Shown: piece after piece, positions 34,701-43,389 of the stretch | Layout of the letters: each line of letters starts with the position of its first letter | Position numbering within the stretch: the stretch's first letter is position 1 | Source: Sulfidibacter corallicola | Lineage (GTDB): Bacteria; Acidobacteriota; Holophagae; Acanthopleuribacterales; Acanthopleuribacteraceae | Length of the DNA stretch: 64,000 bases | Direction of reading: 5' to 3' | NCBI RefSeq assembly: GCF_017498545.1 | Contig: NZ_CP071793.1 | Coordinates: 10,348,256-10,412,255, forward strand | Notes under the pieces: generated by a model | Databases searched by the model: none | Told to the model about the DNA's origin: nothing | The model's input: only the letters and a program-made list of their open reading frames with translations | Program-made: the position numbers and the translations under genes

Positions 34701-35441
34701 TCAGAGCTGTTTCACGCAACGGAGGATGCGCGTCACGGCCTGATCGACCGATTCGCGGCGCGTATCCACCACCATTTCCGGTTGTTTGGGGGCTTCATAG
34801 GGATCGTCGATGCCGGTGAATTGCCGGATCTCGCCGCGTCGGGCCTTGGCGTAGAGGCCCTTGACATCGCGTTCCTCGCAGGTGTCCAGCGGGGTCGCCA
34901 CGTGGACCTCGATGAAGTTGCGACACATGGCGCGAACGCGGTCGCGCGTTTCGCGGTAGGGCGAGATGTAGGAGGCAATGGCGAATATCCCGTTGTTCTC
35001 CAGCGTCTTGGCGATGAAACCCGCTTTGAGCACGTGGGCATCGCGTTCCTTTTTGGAGAAACCCGTCTGCGGCAGGATATTGCGGGTGACGTCACCATCC
35101 AGCCAATCGACGCGAAATCCCTGGCGCCGCATCTCTTTGGCCAGGGCCTCGGCGATCGTCGTTTTCCCCGATCCCGAGAGTCCCGTCAACCAGATCACCC
35201 CGGAGGGCAGGGCTTTTTTTCCGAAATTGACCCGGTCCCAGGCGCGTTCGTGCACGAAGTAGAGCACCATTTTGATCGACATTTCCAAGGTTCCGGCGGC
35301 CATGGCCAGCTCGACCTTTTCGGTCAGTAGATAGACGAGGGTCACGGTGGTCAGCGTCGCCAGGGCGCGCCAGGAGAAGGACTTGATCGCGGATCGGGAC
35401 CAGGACTCTTGATACGACAAAGATGGCGTCTGCATGGGCAT
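34701..35441 (-). CDS. cysC: DUF2061-linked adenylylsulfate (APS) kinase
   Basis: This is a protein of about 246 aa. The first 75 residues form a small membrane domain of the DUF2061 type (SWSRSAIKSFSWRALATLTT, then VHERAWDRVNFGK). The rest is a fully canonical APS kinase with P-loop GLSGSGKTT (87-95), WLDGD, FSKKERDAHV, IASYISPYRETRDR, and VKGLYAKARRGEI. It phosphorylates APS to PAPS. The membrane domain suggests PAPS is made near the membrane. The start is uncertain between ATGs at 35441 and 35435, or further upstream. It begins the run cysC-cysD-cysNC and is the second APS-kinase domain here. PAPS is the sulfate donor for the sulfotransferase encoded at 37630-38508. Confidence 0.93.
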   Translation of the reverse strand: MPMQTPSLSYQESWSRSAIKSFSWRALATLTTVTLVYLLTEKVELAMAAGTLEMSIKMVLYFVHERAWDRVNFGKKALPSGVIWLTGLSGSGKTTIAEALAKEMRRQGFRVDWLDGDVTRNILPQTGFSKKERDAHVLKAGFIAKTLENNGIFAIASYISPYRETRDRVRAMCRNFIEVHVATPLDTCEERDVKGLYAKARRGEIRQFTGIDDPYEAPKQPEMVVDTRRESVDQAVTRILRCVKQL

Positions 35442-35865
35442 CGTCTCGGCGTGAAGTTTTGGCGACACCGGTCCCGACACAACCGGGGAACGGGCCTTCG
35501 CCATTCCAGGGTGGTTGCGCAACTATAGGCATCGGAGCAGGTTGGAGCATGGGTCGATGTCACTGGAAATCATTCTAACCATGCCCGATTTGGGCGGTCA
35601 ATGCCTCGACGCGGCAAATTCCGCCGAGCCCACCAAATTTCATTTGCATTACACCGAGGGTTCATTTCCGGGGTTTGGACCGGGCCCGCTGACGGTCGGC
35701 CGGACGAAAACGGCACCCCAAACCACATCTCCGCTTCGGTTTCAGGGGGGTCGTTTCAGTCTCCGATTCAGCTTTTTTTCAGGTTGTCGCCCACCCTGGG
35801 CGCCGGTGCCGAGCGCGTCATCGACAAAGCACCGGAGATCCAGGGCGAACACCAACCAAAAAAAG
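35442..35865. other. gene-free interval upstream of the sulfate genes
   Basis: About 420 bases with no convincing gene. It presumably holds the promoter of the cysC-cysD-cysNC unit. It runs into the hairpin repeat array. Confidence 0.35.
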
Positions 35866-36294
35866 AGCCCGCCACCGCCGAAACGGTAGCGGGCTGAATG
35901 CCACGGAAAGAATTGGTCGTCCAGAAAAAAATGCCCGCCATCGCCGCAACGATAGCGGGCCAATGCCACGGAAAAACTCATTGTCCGGTTGAAAAAAGAT
36001 GCTCGCCGCCGACGTAGCGACGGCGAGCCAATGCCACGGAAAAACTCATTGTCCGGTTGAAAAAAGATGCTCGCCGCCGACGTAGCGACGGCGAGCCAAT
36101 GCCACGGAAGAAATCGTTTCGAATGGAAAAAGAGGTCCGCCGCCGACGTGGCGACGGCAGACCAGAGCCACGGAAGAAAGTGTCGTAAGGGGAGACTGCC
36201 GGAAATCGCCGATTCGCCGGCGGGTCGGCGATCGGGAGGTGGAATCAATTTGGAAAAAAGGACCCGCCGTCGCTGGTTCGGCGGCGGGAGGAAA
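35866..36294. repeat. array of hairpin-forming repeats, about six units
   Basis: Units of roughly 65-70 bp each start with an inverted repeat of about 28 bp (for example GCTCGCCG...CGGCGAGC), followed by a conserved GCCACGGAA(A/G)AA segment and an A-rich end. Units begin near 35866, 35931, 36000, 36068 and 36134; a sixth, diverged hairpin lies near 36260-36290. Units three and four are almost identical. The stem arms change together between units (GCCCGC/GCGGGC, GCTCGC/GCGAGC, GTC/GAC), so base pairing is conserved while the sequence drifts. Spacing and unit ends vary too much for a CRISPR. Confidence 0.85.
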
Positions 36295-36418
36295 CCACAT
36301 CGAAGAGAAAGCTGGGAAGGAACGGTTCGTAATTGGGTAGTTCGAGCGGATGGCGAGGCACACCTCGTCCACCCGAGGTGGTTCGGTGATCGAATTCGCG
36401 GTGACGGTCCCGAGGCTC

Positions 36419-36470
36419 GGTAAGGGAGGCCCGGTAAGGGAGGCCCGGTAAGGGAGGCCCGGTAAGAGCC
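36419..36470. repeat. 14-bp tandem repeat, 3.5 copies
   Basis: The unit GGTAAGGGAGGCCC is repeated exactly with a 14-bp period. Like the array at the window start, the period is 14. It lies between the hairpin array and the EF-hand gene. Confidence 0.9.
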
Positions 36471-36621
36471 ACACGAAGGCCGATCGCCGGGATTCAGGCT
36501 GGCCGCGATGGGGATTCGGCGACAAGGCGATGGCACGTGGTCGCGCCGGAAACCGGGGCTTTGGGTTACATGTACAATCTAGTTAAAAGAGTGGAAGCCT
36601 CAAAAGCTTCGAAAATTCGAA

Positions 36622-37092
36622 TCAGCGACGCTTGGCCGAGCGTCGTGGTGGCCGGGGCATTTCGTCCCGGTCGATCACCCCGTCGCCGTTGCGATCGACC
36701 TCACCGAACACATGGGTCAGGTCGGCCACTTCCAGCACGCCGTTGTGATCGAAATCAAACGCATCGGCCGGAGGCGATGGCCGGCGGCCGGAGTCGCGTT
36801 GGCCGTCCCCGCTTTCTCCCTGCCGAGACCGATGGGCCTCGAGGAATTCGACGATGCTCTCGTTGGTGAGGGTTCCGGCTTCGTTTTGTAGGCCCGCCAC
36901 CAGGGTGGACCACTCGTCCTGGGTGACCTGCCCGTCTCGGTCACTGTCGGCGATGCGGATCAGGTGGAAGCCTGGATTGTGGCGACGACCTTCGCGACGC
37001 TCCTTCGATCCATAATCGGCATAGCCTTTCCGTTGGGCGAAGGCGATCGTGGAGATCATGGCGATCAGTGCGAGTATCATCATTTTTTTCAT
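36622..37092 (-). CDS. secreted EF-hand protein
   Basis: This is a 156-aa protein. The start at 37092 gives the signal peptide MKKMMILALIAMISTIAFAQ; a longer frame upstream is not needed. Three EF-hand-like calcium loops are visible: DSDRDGQVTQDEW, DFDHNGVLEVADL and DRNGDGVIDRDEM. The tail is basic and Pro-rich (PRPPRRSAKRR). It is expected to bind calcium outside the cytoplasm. The ribosome site is weak. It is an isolated gene with no functional link to its neighbours that I can see. Confidence 0.85.
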   Translation of the reverse strand: MKKMMILALIAMISTIAFAQRKGYADYGSKERREGRRHNPGFHLIRIADSDRDGQVTQDEWSTLVAGLQNEAGTLTNESIVEFLEAHRSRQGESGDGQRDSGRRPSPPADAFDFDHNGVLEVADLTHVFGEVDRNGDGVIDRDEMPRPPRRSAKRR

Positions 37093-37629
37093 ATCCAGGA
37101 CTCCATTGCGGTAATGGGACCGGAGCCCGCCGCCCTGCTTGGCGACCACCCCGTCGACACCACCAAAATTACCCTCCGAAAGTGGAGAAACTGTGGAGAA
37201 ATCCGACTGAGATGTTTTGTTACAAAGTCGGATCGCAATCGACCATTCGACTTCTAAGTCATTACCTTTCAAGGGTTTTCTTTGTAACTGAAAACTGAAA
37301 CCCAAAATTTCAGCCCCGAACCGCCCATCTGAAACAGAGTTTCCTTTGACCCCCTTTCGGGGAGCGCGTTACGGTGTGTTCATCCAGAAACGAGGGTTTT
37401 TTGAAAAGGCTCCCCTGAATTGGCCGGATGTCCAATGCCCGTGGGCACCGGCAGCAAGGTGTCATCTAATCATCTAGAAACAATAATCTTGCTGAAGCCT
37501 GACACCTGATACCGTGCCCATCCGGCCAAGCCGCCTGGGAGTGGTGATCCTTCCGTTTCTGGATGGGCAGCGGGTTGTTGCCCAGCTCGAAGACTTTGCC
37601 AAACGGCCGATTCCGCCAGGGAGCCCGAC
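37093..37629. other. divergent intergenic region
   Basis: It separates the divergent EF-hand and sulfotransferase genes. The part 37190-37320 is AT-rich and likely holds promoters. A small hairpin CCCC(TTTC)GGGG occurs near 37350. No gene was seen. Confidence 0.35.
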
Positions 37630-38508
37630 ATGAATGAAGCCACATGCGACCTCCATCCCGTTTTTGTGCTGTGTAGTCCTCGCTGCGGATCTACCTTGCT
37701 CCGCGTGATGTTGGCGGGGCATCCGGGTTTGTTCGCACCGCCGGAACTCCATTTGTTGCCCTATCGAACCATGGCCGAACGTGCGAACACGCCGGGCATG
37801 AGCGAGTTCATGGGATTGGGTCTGGTCAAGGCACTGACCGTCCTGAGCGACACCTCGATGAAAACGGCGCAAAAGGAGTTGCGCGCATGGGAACGCGATG
37901 ATCGGTCGATTCCCGATGTCTACCACGCCTTGACGACCGCGGCCGCGCCGCGCATGCTGGTGGACAAAACGCCCACCTACGCCGAACACCTGGAGCATCT
38001 GGAGCGGGCCGGCGCCTGGTTTCCCAAGGCGCGGTTCATCCACTTGATTCGCCACCCCTTGGCCGTGATGGATTCGATCATGCGTTTGAATCGGAAGCCG
38101 ATGGTCCGCGATTTCGTTTTTCGCGGCGAGGTGGACTCGTGGCGCGCGGCGGAGACGATTTGGGTTCGCCACAACCGAAATAGCGCGCGTTTTCTCGCCA
38201 CGGTCGCGCCCGATCGGCAAACAACGATCCGCTACGAGGACCTGGTCACTCGGCCCGAAGCGATGATGCGCGCCGTTTGCGAGATGTTGGGATTGACCTT
38301 CGATCGAGGCATGCTGGACCCCTACCAACCGGGTCGCATGACGGAGGGCATCGCCATCGGCGACGTGAATTTCCGCAACCACAAGGGCGTCGACCCGGCC
38401 CTCGCCGAGGCCTGGCGCGACGTGCGCCTCCCCCACCCCCTCTCGGACGAGGCCCAAGCCCTGGCCGCCGCGTACGACTATCCGGTCCCGGTGGCAACAG
38501 CACAATGA
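37630..38508 (+). CDS. sulfotransferase (PAPS-dependent)
   Basis: A 292-aa protein with the sulfotransferase PAPS-binding loop FVLCSPRCGSTLLRVML near the N-terminus. The second PAPS-contact region is ARFIHLIRHPLAVMDSIMRLNR, followed by TTIRYEDLVTRPEAM, both diagnostic for this family. AGGGAG lies just before ATG. It transfers sulfate from PAPS to a hydroxyl or amine on an unknown acceptor. The PAPS-making genes are about 2 kb away and a glycosyltransferase and methyltransferase are close, so a sulfated glycan or lipid is plausible. Its stop is followed directly by a degenerate repeat array. Confidence 0.9.
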   Translation: MNEATCDLHPVFVLCSPRCGSTLLRVMLAGHPGLFAPPELHLLPYRTMAERANTPGMSEFMGLGLVKALTVLSDTSMKTAQKELRAWERDDRSIPDVYHALTTAAAPRMLVDKTPTYAEHLEHLERAGAWFPKARFIHLIRHPLAVMDSIMRLNRKPMVRDFVFRGEVDSWRAAETIWVRHNRNSARFLATVAPDRQTTIRYEDLVTRPEAMMRAVCEMLGLTFDRGMLDPYQPGRMTEGIAIGDVNFRNHKGVDPALAEAWRDVRLPHPLSDEAQALAAAYDYPVPVATAQ

Positions 38509-38543
38509 CGGCAGCAACCCAAGCCCCCTGGTTGGGGACTGGT

Positions 38544-39265
38544 TGGGGACACCCACCAATTGGACTGGTTGGGGACACCCACCAATTGAACGTCGGCTAT
38601 TTCGGTCACCGCTATTTCGGGACACCCACCAACTCCACCGCCGGGGGGATGGTTTGGTTCGGGACACCCACCAATCTGGTTCGGGACACCCATTAACTTC
38701 ACCGCCAAACATCGGCTATTTCGGGGTTGAGGACACCCACAAACTTCACTGCCAAACATCGGCTATTTCGGGAGCCGGCTATTTCGGGACACCCACAAAC
38801 TTCACCAATCCGGTTCGGTTCGGGACACCCACCCGAAAAAGGCGCCTTATTTCGGTGGACGAGCCGAATCTGGTTTGGGACACCCACCAACTTGGCAATC
38901 TGGTTCGGGATCTAATCTGGTTCGGGACACCCACAAACTTCGCCGCCGATATTTTTTCGGGACACCCATTAACTTCACCGCCAAACATCGGCTATTTCGG
39001 GGTTGAGGACACCCACAAACTTCACCGGTTCCGGTTGGGGACACCCACAAACTTCACCGCCAAACATCGGCTATTTCGGGAGCCGGCTATTTCAGGACAC
39101 CCACCAACTTCTCCAATCCGGTTCGGTTCGGGACACCCACCAACTTCACCACCGACAATCTGGTGACTGGTTAGGGAGCTATTTTTTTCGGGATTTTTAT
39201 TTCGGGACACCCACCAACTTCACCGCTGATTTCCGGTTCGGGACACCCACCAACTTCACCGACGA
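38544..39265 (-). repeat. degenerate GGGACACCCA array (about 17 copies)
   Basis: A core GG(G/A)ACACCCACCAA or CAAA, usually followed by CTTCACC and preceded by a GGTTC or TATTTC, recurs about 17 times at irregular spacing. Higher-order duplication is visible: 38690-38829 resembles 38967-39138. The core is the reverse complement of the GGGTGTCCC array at 45.1-46.0 kb, so the strand is given as minus relative to that array. Reading frames crossing it are not genes. Confidence 0.9.
38834..38866. repeat. exact 33-nt copy of part of the adjacent sigma-factor gene
   Basis: Bases 38834-38866 are identical to 39718-39750 inside the ECF sigma factor coding sequence, in the same orientation on the + strand. 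The segment encodes (minus strand) RLVHRNKAPFS in the sigma factor. Inside the array it is non-coding. Confidence 0.9.
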
Positions 39266-39369
39266 TATCGGGCGGAGATGTGGAAAAATCGTTGCTTCCG
39301 GATAGGCGTCGATCTAGTGGGTGAACATCAACGGCGCCTTGGGGCTGTGATTCGCGTGGGTACCGATCC

Positions 39370-39975
39370 CTAGCCCGCCTGAAATCGTTGCTGAAGCCAA
39401 CGTCGCGCCACCTTCCAATCTCGAATCACAGTCATTTCAGACACTTGAAGCAGCTCACCAATTTCTCGGTTGGTCAGTCCGGCAAAAAATTTCATCTCCA
39501 CCACCTTCGCGGCGCGTGGGTCCATCCGCGCAAGCGTGTCCAGGGATTCATTCAGGAACTCCATATCGATGGATAGCTGACCTCCCTCTGAATCCGCGTC
39601 CTGTAAGGTCACCCACTCGACGCCTCCACCTCGCTTTTCAGCCTTTCGAGCCTTGGCATGGTCGATCAAAAGGTATCGCATGACCCGGGCCGCGACCCCA
39701 AAAAACTGGCTGCGACACGAAAAAGGCGCCTTATTTCGGTGGACGAGCCGCAAAAAGGCTTCGTTGACCAATTCGGTGGGAACCCAGGTATGGTTTTGGC
39801 GCTCACGCATCAGCGCATTGCGGGCGATTTGACGTAAATCTTGAAAAATCAAGGGGAACAAACGGTGGAACGCTTGCTCGTCTCCCGCGTACCATTGCGC
39901 CATGAGTTCCGTGATGTCCTGGTCGGATTCCTGTTCGTCCGAATGTTGCCCGTGAGAAGAGGCAGATTCTGCCAT
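39370..39975 (-). CDS. ECF-type sigma factor (TIGR02999-like group)
   Basis: This 201-aa sigma-70 family protein has region 2 in AFHRLFPLIFQDLRQIARNAL, the group-specific TELVNEAFLRLV and FFGVAARVMRYLLIDHAKARKAEKRGGG segments, and region 4 in LARMDPRAAKVVEMKFFAGL followed by NREIGELLQVSEMTVIRDWKVARRWL. This group is typically encoded beside large Ser/Thr kinases, and here the gene is divergent from one with a 100-base shared promoter region. It probably directs transcription of a local or global regulon under kinase control. AAGGA precedes the ATG. No anti-sigma factor is seen. Confidence 0.93.
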   Translation of the reverse strand: MAESASSHGQHSDEQESDQDITELMAQWYAGDEQAFHRLFPLIFQDLRQIARNALMRERQNHTWVPTELVNEAFLRLVHRNKAPFSCRSQFFGVAARVMRYLLIDHAKARKAEKRGGGVEWVTLQDADSEGGQLSIDMEFLNESLDTLARMDPRAAKVVEMKFFAGLTNREIGELLQVSEMTVIRDWKVARRWLQQRFQAG

Positions 39976-40075
39976 TCCGTAAATCCTTTTGCCAAATGAT
40001 CGCCCCGTTCAATATTATCCCAAACAACGTCATTCCTCGATACCCGGTGGGTTCGGTTTGGAGTGGGAGGATTCG

Positions 40076-43000
40076 ATGAACACCGACGCGAACAAATCAC
40101 ACCTCCCTCCCAGCCGCTGGATGAAAATCAAAGAAATCGTCGCCGATGCATTGGACAAGCCCGAGCCGGACCGAGCCGCATTCATCGAGCGAGCCTGTGA
40201 GGGAGATCGCGATCTGCAACGCGAGGTTGGCGAACTCGTGTTCCTCGACGAATGGGATCCCCGCATTTGGGAATCGCCCCTTTCGTCGGGCTGTCCGGAA
40301 GGCGGAGCACCCCCGCTATTTTCAATGGCGTCGGAAACGTTTATCGGGAAACAGATTGGCTCGTACCGTTTGGTTCGAGAACTAGGCACCGGAGGCATGG
40401 GTCACGTTTTCCTCGCAGCGCGCATCGATGCGGAGTACCGGGCACAGGTCGCCATCAAGATTCTCAAACCGGGAATGGGAAGCGCCGAAATCCTGGCTCG
40501 CTTTCGCAGGGAACGCCAGATATCGGCCGATCTCGATCACCCCAACATCGCGCGCCTTTTCGAGGGTGGAACCACCCCGAACGGCCTACCCTATTTCGTC
40601 ATGGAGTACGTGGTCGGCGTCCCGATCACGCGGTATTGCCGAGAACAGGCGCTGGGCGTGAAAGCCCGACTCCGGTTGTTTCGCAAGGTGTGCCTCGCGG
40701 TCCAGGAAGCACACCAGAATTTGATCATCCACAGGGATATCAAGCCGGGCAACATTCTGGTCAAAGACGACGGAGAACCCAAATTACTCGATTTCGGTAT
40801 CGCCAAGGTCCTCGATGCCGATGCCACCGATGCCTCCAGCCACACCCGCACGGGACAACGTTTTTTCACGCCGAGGTACGCCAGTCCGGAACAGGTCCGA
40901 GGAGACACCCTGACGACCGCCAGCGATGTCTATTCACTCGGCGTGCTGCTTTACGAACTGCTCACGGGCCAATGCCCGCCGATCCGGCCCTCTGCGGACG
41001 GAGACAACGCGACGTCGGCTCGAGAGGGCGAGCCCGTGAAACCCAGCACGGTCCTCGAGAGAGACCCGAAGGCCGAGCACGGCGCGGATCCCCTCGGGAG
41101 CGTCAGTCCAAAGCACCGGCGTCATTGGAAGCGCGAGCTGCAAGGCGATCTGGACACCATCGTGCTCTGTGCGTTGCGAGACGACCCGCACCGGCGTTAT
41201 GGGTCGGCAGCCCAACTGGGCGACGACTTGGCCCGCCACCTGAGCGGCCGACCCATAAGCGCTCGCCCCGAATCCTGGTCGTACCTTTCGGCCAAATTCG
41301 TGAAGCGTCATCGCGTCGGGGTGGCGATTACCGTCTCGTCGTTCCTCATATTGGTTACCGCGGTCTTTGGCTTGTGGCGCCAGCGGGATATGCTGAAACA
41401 CCAACGCACGGAAGCGCGGGCATTGAAGGTCATCGCAGAGGACGAGCGGGACCACGCGCAGGCGATATCTCGATTTCTGGTCGACAGTTTCGTCGGTGCG
41501 GACCCCTATGAACGGCGAACCAAGGCCGCCTCACTCGAAGAAATTCTCGACGACGCTCGATGGCGCCTGCTGGCGGATACGGAGCTTAAGCCCCTGGTTC
41601 GCGCCGAACTGTGTCACGAATTGGGCAACGTCCTCAACAATCTGGGGCAGTTCGAGCCGGCAGAAGCAATGATGCTGGAATCGCTGGAATTACGTCGAGA
41701 CCATGGCGCAAGCGATCGAAAGATCGGCGAATCGCTCGAAATCCTCGCTTCGCTGGATTTGGCCCGCGGCCAGTATTCGGCGGGAATCGCCCGCTACGAG
41801 GAAAGCCATCGGCTCTACGGCACCCTGAACCGGGAGAACGCACATGCCATCGCGGCGAATCGCATTCGCTTGGGCTTGACGCACAACCTGACCCAGGACT
41901 ATCGCTCGGCCGAGGCATCCTTACGTCGTGCCATGGACATTTTCGGGAGACATCCCACCACGGAGACCAACCATCTCGCCTATGGCTGTGCAGAATTGGC
42001 GATGGCCCTGATGGGCCAGGGGAAACTGAGCGAGGTCCCGTCCCTGATAGATCGGGCTGAAGCCATCGAAGCAGAACTGAGGGAACCGCGCCCGGCTCTT
42101 CGGGCATCAATCTGGTTCTATCGAGGCATGTACCTACGATGTACGGGCCGGGTCGACGAGGCCGTGGCGCTCCAGCGTTCCGTGCTGGCCACATACCGCG
42201 ACCAGTTCGGGGCCCAGCACTGGCGGATCGGCCAGGTTCTCCACGAAATGGCGCGCTGTGCATGGACGCAGGGTGAGTGGAACATGGGCGATCGACACCA
42301 GGCGACGGCCCTGGAAATCCTGCGACAGACCTTCCCATCGACTCATCGCCTGGTGATCGATGGTGCGCTTTTGAAAGTGGATTTCTGGGAACAGTCGGGT
42401 CGGTTGCCAAGGGCACTGACCGAATTGGAAGCACTGGTCGCAACCTATCGGCAACGGTTGCCAGAGGATCAAGCCCTGTTCGGTGCGCTCGCCCACGCTT
42501 TGGGCTTCCATTACTTGAGGTTGGATTACAATCGGGAGGCAGCGGCCATTTACGAACATTTGGTGCCAGCGATGATCACCTCGATGGGCGCCAACGACAC
42601 CCGAATCGCGGCTGCACGCCACAATTGGGCTGTCGCCTGTCGCCGCCTCGGCCAGTTCGAAAAAGCCGCCCACATCTATCGCGACCTGGACAAGGCCCCA
42701 CCGGACAACCTCCTTTCCCGGCTCATCTATGAATTGGGAAAAGCCGATCTCGCCTTGGCCAACGGGGATCGAAGTGGTCATGAGTCTCAAGTAGCGGCAA
42801 TCACCGTTCGGCTTTCCGACCTGGATCCGGAAAGCGCCGTACTCCTGGAATGGCGCCTGCTTTCGAGTCGATCGCGTGGCGCGCATGCCCGCGGAAATCT
42901 GATCGAGGCCGGTGAGCTCCTCGATCGAGCCCTTTTCGTTCCGGTTCCCACGTCCGATCCATTGGAGGTCCGGTCCGTTCGGTTGATGTTGCGCAGAATC

Positions 43001-43195
43001 CGGCTTCACCTCGAACTGAACCAGCAATCCGAAGCCCTGGCCAAGAGCGAATCGCTGCTCGACCAGTGCCTCCCGTTCTTTGCGAACGAAACACCGCTTT
43101 TTCGCCAAGTACTGGCCATCCGTGTCGAGAGCCTTCGCCTGGCGAATCGTTTCGATGAAGCCCGGACTCTCGAGGCCCGCTTCTCAACCGAATGA
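40076..43195 (+). CDS. Ser/Thr protein kinase with membrane segment and TPR-type C-terminus
   Basis: This is a 1039-aa protein. ATG 40076 with GGGAGG five bases upstream is chosen over an upstream in-frame ATG. After an N-terminal region with the usual RAAFIERACEGD motif, the kinase domain runs from LVRELGTGGMGHVF (Gly loop near residue 102) through VAIKIL, IHRDIKPGN (His 219) and DFGIAKV (Asp 239) to about residue 400. All catalytic motifs are intact. A single membrane segment (VGVAITVSSFLILVTAVFGLW, about 414-434) separates it from a long helical TPR-like C-terminus, presumably a sensor. It is divergent from the ECF sigma gene, its likely partner. Irregular repeat arrays lie on both sides of the pair. 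Confidence 0.92.
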   Translation: MNTDANKSHLPPSRWMKIKEIVADALDKPEPDRAAFIERACEGDRDLQREVGELVFLDEWDPRIWESPLSSGCPEGGAPPLFSMASETFIGKQIGSYRLVRELGTGGMGHVFLAARIDAEYRAQVAIKILKPGMGSAEILARFRRERQISADLDHPNIARLFEGGTTPNGLPYFVMEYVVGVPITRYCREQALGVKARLRLFRKVCLAVQEAHQNLIIHRDIKPGNILVKDDGEPKLLDFGIAKVLDADATDASSHTRTGQRFFTPRYASPEQVRGDTLTTASDVYSLGVLLYELLTGQCPPIRPSADGDNATSAREGEPVKPSTVLERDPKAEHGADPLGSVSPKHRRHWKRELQGDLDTIVLCALRDDPHRRYGSAAQLGDDLARHLSGRPISARPESWSYLSAKFVKRHRVGVAITVSSFLILVTAVFGLWRQRDMLKHQRTEARALKVIAEDERDHAQAISRFLVDSFVGADPYERRTKAASLEEILDDARWRLLADTELKPLVRAELCHELGNVLNNLGQFEPAEAMMLESLELRRDHGASDRKIGESLEILASLDLARGQYSAGIARYEESHRLYGTLNRENAHAIAANRIRLGLTHNLTQDYRSAEASLRRAMDIFGRHPTTETNHLAYGCAELAMALMGQGKLSEVPSLIDRAEAIEAELREPRPALRASIWFYRGMYLRCTGRVDEAVALQRSVLATYRDQFGAQHWRIGQVLHEMARCAWTQGEWNMGDRHQATALEILRQTFPSTHRLVIDGALLKVDFWEQSGRLPRALTELEALVATYRQRLPEDQALFGALAHALGFHYLRLDYNREAAAIYEHLVPAMITSMGANDTRIAAARHNWAVACRRLGQFEKAAHIYRDLDKAPPDNLLSRLIYELGKADLALANGDRSGHESQVAAITVRLSDLDPESAVLLEWRLLSSRSRGAHARGNLIEAGELLDRALFVPVPTSDPLEVRSVRLMLRRIRLHLELNQQSEALAKSESLLDQCLPFFANETPLFRQVLAIRVESLRLANRFDEARTLEARFSTE

Positions 43196-43389
43196 ATGCA
43201 CCGTCAAGCGAGCTCCAGGAATTCGGGTTGGCCCGCGATCGGAGTCGCGGATGAATCGGATTTCCCACCAGGTTTCGGCATTTGAATGGTAGGCCAAGCG
43301 CATGGCTTGATGGGCCGCGCATACGGCGGTTTGCAACGAGGTGCTGTGGCCGAAAGTAAGGGGAGGACACCCATCGGGGTCCGAGCCGT

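Noticed and set aside
35742..36536. 264-codon minus-strand frame across the hairpin array
   Set aside because: The product simply repeats LPWHWLAVATSAA-like strings from the hairpin units; there is no start signal.
38543..39166. 207-codon + strand frame and several small minus frames in the 38.5-39.2 kb array
   Set aside because: They are translations of the GGGACACCCA repeat with no ribosome site; the repeats keep multiple frames open.
38544..39265. CRISPR array
   Set aside because: Repeats are short, degenerate and irregularly spaced, spacers are themselves duplicated, and no cas genes are present. The same applies to 45119-45995 and 35866-36294.
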